Shown in pieces: positions 61,313 through 64,000 of a stretch of DNA of 64,000 nt (positions are counted from its first letter, which is position 1; every line of letters begins with the position of its first letter). Both the position numbers and the translations under genes were made by a program. The notes beneath the pieces are model-generated. The model saw nothing but the letters and a program-made list of their open reading frames with translations, was not told the DNA's origin and did no database searches. Location: the NCBI RefSeq assembly GCF_003258835.1, contig NZ_NPEV01000003.1, positions 1-64,000 on the forward strand, written 5' to 3'. The stretch comes from Rhodobium orientis. GTDB taxonomy: Bacteria > Pseudomonadota > Alphaproteobacteria > Rhizobiales > Rhodobiaceae.

Positions 61313-63493
61313 ATGGAATTCAATCAACCGGCAGGAAACAACCTCTTCGACAATGCCCGCGTGGTCGGCAAGCCGCTCAACCGGATCGACGGACCGCTGA
61401 AGGTCACCGGCACCGCGCCTTACGCCTATGAACGGCACGACGTGGTGGCGAACCAGCTCTACGGCTATCCGGTCGGCAGCGCGATCTCGCACGGGCGCAT
61501 CGTCAGCATGGAGACGGAAGCCGCCAAGGCGTCGCCCGGCGTGCGCGCGGTGGTGACGACCCTGGACATCGAGCCGCTCGGCATCTGGAACTACAACGTC
61601 GCCCGCCTCTTCGGCGGCGATAAGGTGGAGCACTACCACCAGGCGATCGCGGTCGTCGTTGCCGACACGTTCGAACAGGCACGTGCCGCCGCCGCCCTCA
61701 TCGAGACCGAGTATGAGGAAGGCGAGCCCGCCGACTTCGACCTCGACGCGGCCTTTGAGCGCGTCGAAGGGTCGGGCGAGCCCGGCACCCTCGTCGGCGA
61801 CGTGGAAGGGGCCTTCCGAAGTGCCGCGGCCGTGGTCGACCAGAAGTATCGCACGCCGTCCCAGACCCACGCGATGATGGAGCCGCACGCGGCGATCGTC
61901 GACTGGTCGGACGGCGGCGAGATGACCGTGTGGACCTCGAACCAGATGATCGAGTGGAACCGGCAGTCGCTGGCCACGAATTTCGACATAGACCCGGACA
62001 CCATCCGCGTGGAGAGCCCCTATATCGGCGGCGGCTTCGGCGGCAAGCTGTGGCTGCGCGCCGACGAGGTTTTGGCGGCCATCGGCTCACGCGCCGCAAA
62101 GGCGCCAGTCAAGCTGGCGCTGCCGCGGCCGTTCATGATGAACAACACCACCCACCGGTCCGCCACCGTCCAGCGCATCCGGCTCGCCGCCGGAGCGGAC
62201 GGCAAGCTGACCGGCATCTGGCACGAGGCGGCCTCCCACTCCCTGCCGGGCGGGCGCGGCGAGAACGCAACGGCGCAGACGCCGTTCTTCTATGCCGCGC
62301 CCAACCGCCGGGTGCAGCACCACATCATCGAGATGTCGCTGCCGGAAGCCTCAGACATGCGCGCGCCCGGCGAGGCCTCCGGCCTGATGGCGCTGGAAGT
62401 CGCCATGGACGAGATGGCCGAGGCGCTGGAGATGGACCCGGTCGAGTTCCGCATCCTCAACGACACGCAGGTCAATCCGTCCGACCCGGACCAGCCATTC
62501 TCCGAGCGGCATTTCGTGGAATGCCTGAAGCGCGGCGCGGAGGCCTTCGGCTGGAACGACCGCAACCGGACACCGGCCGGCAAGCGCGAGGGCCAGTGGC
62601 TGATCGGCCACGGCATGGCCGGGGCCTATCGCGGCGCGCCGACGCTGAATTCCGGCGCACGGGTGCGGCTGTCGGGCGGTAAACTCATCGTCGAGACGGA
62701 CATGACCGATATCGGCACCGGCTCCTACACCATCCTTGCCCAGACGGCGGCGGAAGTGATGGGGCTGACGGTCGAGGATGTGGACATGCGCCTCGGCAAC
62801 AGCGCCTATCCGGTCTCGTCCGGCTCCGGCGGCCAGTTCGGCGCGGCCAGTTCCACCGCCGGCGTCTATGCGGCGTGCCTGGCGCTGCGCGAGAAGATCG
62901 CGGAGCGGCTGAAGGTCGAGGATCCGGAGTTCCGTGACGGCCGGGTCATCGCCGGCGACAGCGACACGGCGCTCGCCGACCTCGACGGCGAGATCGTTGC
63001 CGAGGACACGATGAAATTCGGTGATTTCAAGAAGGGGTACAAGCTCGCCACCTTCGGCGCCCATTTCGTCGAGGTCGCTGTCCATCGCGGCAGCGGCGAG
63101 ATCCGCGTACGCCGCATGGTGGCGGTCGCCGATTCGGGACGCATCCTCAATCCGATCACGGCGCGCAGCCAGGTGATCGGCGGCATGACCATGGGCGTCG
63201 GCGCGGCGCTGTCTGAGGAAATGGCGCTGGATACGGGTCGCGGCATGTTCGCCAACCACGACCTTGCCGGCTACGAGGTCGCCGTCCATGCGGACATCCC
63301 CGAGCAGGAAGTGATCTTCCTGGACACGGTCGACGAGATATCGTCGCCGCTGAAGGCGAAGGGCGTCGGCGAACTGGGGCTGTGCGGCGTTGCCGCTGCG
63401 GTCGCCAATGCGGTCTATAACGCCACCGGCGTGCGCGTGCGCGACTATCCGGTCACGCTCGACAAGATCATCGACCGGATGCCGGCCGTCTGA
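61313..63493 (+). CDS. paoC: Aldehyde dehydrogenase molybdenum subunit (PaoC/YagR type)
   Basis: Catalytic subunit of 726 residues holding the molybdopterin cytosine dinucleotide cofactor. YIGGGFGGKLWLRADE, APGEASGLMALEVAMDEMAE, GSGGQFGAASSTAG and the terminal KGVGELGLCGVAAAVANAVY (with the catalytic Glu of the family) are all present. The enzyme oxidises aldehydes or hydroxylated heterocycles. No maturation factor (PaoD/XdhC-like) is encoded before the window edge. Confidence 0.94.
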   Translation: MEFNQPAGNNLFDNARVVGKPLNRIDGPLKVTGTAPYAYERHDVVANQLYGYPVGSAISHGRIVSMETEAAKASPGVRAVVTTLDIEPLGIWNYNVARLFGGDKVEHYHQAIAVVVADTFEQARAAAALIETEYEEGEPADFDLDAAFERVEGSGEPGTLVGDVEGAFRSAAAVVDQKYRTPSQTHAMMEPHAAIVDWSDGGEMTVWTSNQMIEWNRQSLATNFDIDPDTIRVESPYIGGGFGGKLWLRADEVLAAIGSRAAKAPVKLALPRPFMMNNTTHRSATVQRIRLAAGADGKLTGIWHEAASHSLPGGRGENATAQTPFFYAAPNRRVQHHIIEMSLPEASDMRAPGEASGLMALEVAMDEMAEALEMDPVEFRILNDTQVNPSDPDQPFSERHFVECLKRGAEAFGWNDRNRTPAGKREGQWLIGHGMAGAYRGAPTLNSGARVRLSGGKLIVETDMTDIGTGSYTILAQTAAEVMGLTVEDVDMRLGNSAYPVSSGSGGQFGAASSTAGVYAACLALREKIAERLKVEDPEFRDGRVIAGDSDTALADLDGEIVAEDTMKFGDFKKGYKLATFGAHFVEVAVHRGSGEIRVRRMVAVADSGRILNPITARSQVIGGMTMGVGAALSEEMALDTGRGMFANHDLAGYEVAVHADIPEQEVIFLDTVDEISSPLKAKGVGELGLCGVAAAVANAVYNATGVRVRDYPVTLDKIIDRMPAV

Positions 63494-63565
63494 TCGCTCG
63501 CCGCAGCAAGTGCTACCACGACAAGGGGGCGTTCGCCGGCAAGGCGGGCGCCCTCGTCGCGTGTT

Positions 63566-63640
63566 GTTTAGGCCCGTATTCTTGTCCGAAAACCGGTTTC
63601 CACGTTTCGCTGACGCGGACCTTCGGTTCGGGAATACGCT
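63566..63640 (-). repeat. Dispersed palindromic repeat, copy 3
   Basis: CGTATTC (63575-63581) with GAATACG (63632-63638) bracket CCGAAAACCGGT; 63575-63640 matches 17757-17822 at most positions, including GGTTCGGGAATACGCT. It lies between the PaoC gene and the convergent Sel1-like gene. A shorter copy than the one at 17701-17822. Confidence 0.75.
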
Positions 63641-63908
63641 AGTGCGTGCGCAGCCATTCGCGGGCGGAGCGCTGGGCGTCGGCGATCTCGGCGGCCGACA
63701 GTTCGCCGGCGACTTCCTGGCGATACTGCACCGCCTCGCGCTTGCCCTTCATGGCCGCCAGGTTGAACCACTTGTGGGCGGAGACGAGATCCGGCTCGGC
63801 CTCGCGGCCGATGGAGCACATCATGCCGAGGCGGAAGAAGATGTCGCCGCTGGCATCGTCGTGACCCATCGCGGCAAGGTCGGCACTGTTGATTTCAAAT
63901 CGAGCCAT
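63639..63908 (-). CDS. Sel1-repeat-like small protein
   Basis: 89 residues: helical, with one Sel1-like repeat (IFFRLGMMCSIGREAEPDLV, then SAHKWFNLAAMKGKREAVQY) and a C-terminal helix (LSAAEIADAQRSAREWLRTH). Such short Sel1 proteins are widespread in Hyphomicrobiales and likely act in protein-protein contacts. Start at MARFEINSADLAAMG. It touches the repeat element at its 3' end. Confidence 0.82.
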   Translation of the reverse strand: MARFEINSADLAAMGHDDASGDIFFRLGMMCSIGREAEPDLVSAHKWFNLAAMKGKREAVQYRQEVAGELSAAEIADAQRSAREWLRTH

Positions 63909-64000
63909 CGAACACTACTCCCGTTTCATCTGTTCTCGATGTCGCTTCTATTGGGCTTCTGCCCGCGTTTGATGGGATGAGTGTGCCCAAGGCCCTTGAA

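Overview
The window reads as chromosomal DNA from a GC-rich alphaproteobacterium, most likely Hyphomicrobiales (Rhizobiales). The reasons are the dense, overlapping operons, many periplasmic ABC and TRAP uptake systems, LysR regulators, a SmoS-type sorbitol dehydrogenase, and three copies of a dispersed palindromic repeat of the kind common in that order. I see no rRNA, tRNA, CRISPR array, replication origin or intact mobile element. Taxonomy is inferred from gene content only.

Layout. (1) 0.3-5.9 kb: a LysR regulator with two DNA-binding domains, divergent from an aminotransferase plus amino-acid ABC importer operon. (2) 5.9-6.8 kb: a repeat, an IS3-type transposase remnant and a broken serine hydrolase. 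(3) 6.8-15.5 kb: a probable copper or redox-stress module. It has a 41-residue Met-rich membrane peptide, an EF-hand protein, an OmpR-type two-component pair whose sensor has a Met/His-rich periplasmic loop, three c-type cytochromes, a multicopper oxidase and a YkuD transpeptidase. (4) 15.5-25.3 kb: sugar/polyol ABC importer, sulfatase, SmoS-like polyol dehydrogenase, TauE/SafE transporter and radical-SAM sulfatase maturase, with a divergent LysR. It looks like a pathway for importing, desulfating and oxidising a sulfate ester. (5) 25.4-37.0 kb: an approximately 11 kb operon with TRAP importer, shikimate dehydrogenase, 3-dehydroshikimate-dehydratase-like fusion, ThDP enzyme, CoA-acylating aldehyde dehydrogenase, HMG-CoA-lyase-like enzyme and TIM-barrel isomerase, with a divergent TetR. 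The DctM gene carries a one-base frameshift.

(6) 37.2-45.4 kb: small secreted proteins, a DevBCA/MacAB-like ABC exporter, a two-component system facing it and a cytochrome P450. A 10-base motif is shared by the promoter regions of this block. (7) 45.4-52.5 kb: the MoxR-DUF58-DUF4129-DUF4350-SpoIIM-RDD envelope cluster of obscure function. (8) 52.7-56.3 kb: a cis-prenyltransferase and a B12-type radical SAM enzyme, next to a small winged-helix regulator and membrane protein; the two promoters share a palindromic motif. (9) 56.6-59.3 kb: DUF2255 protein, tautomerase, SDR and NAD-dependent epimerase. (10) 59.7-63.9 kb: a Tat-exported PaoABC-type molybdenum aldehyde/xanthine dehydrogenase, a repeat and a Sel1-like protein.

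Overall this is an accessory-rich metabolic and envelope region. The most promising leads are the sulfate-ester operon with its own maturase, the unassigned QuiC/ThDP/acylating-ALDH/HMGL operon, the Met-rich copper-sensing module and the prenyltransferase/radical-SAM regulon.
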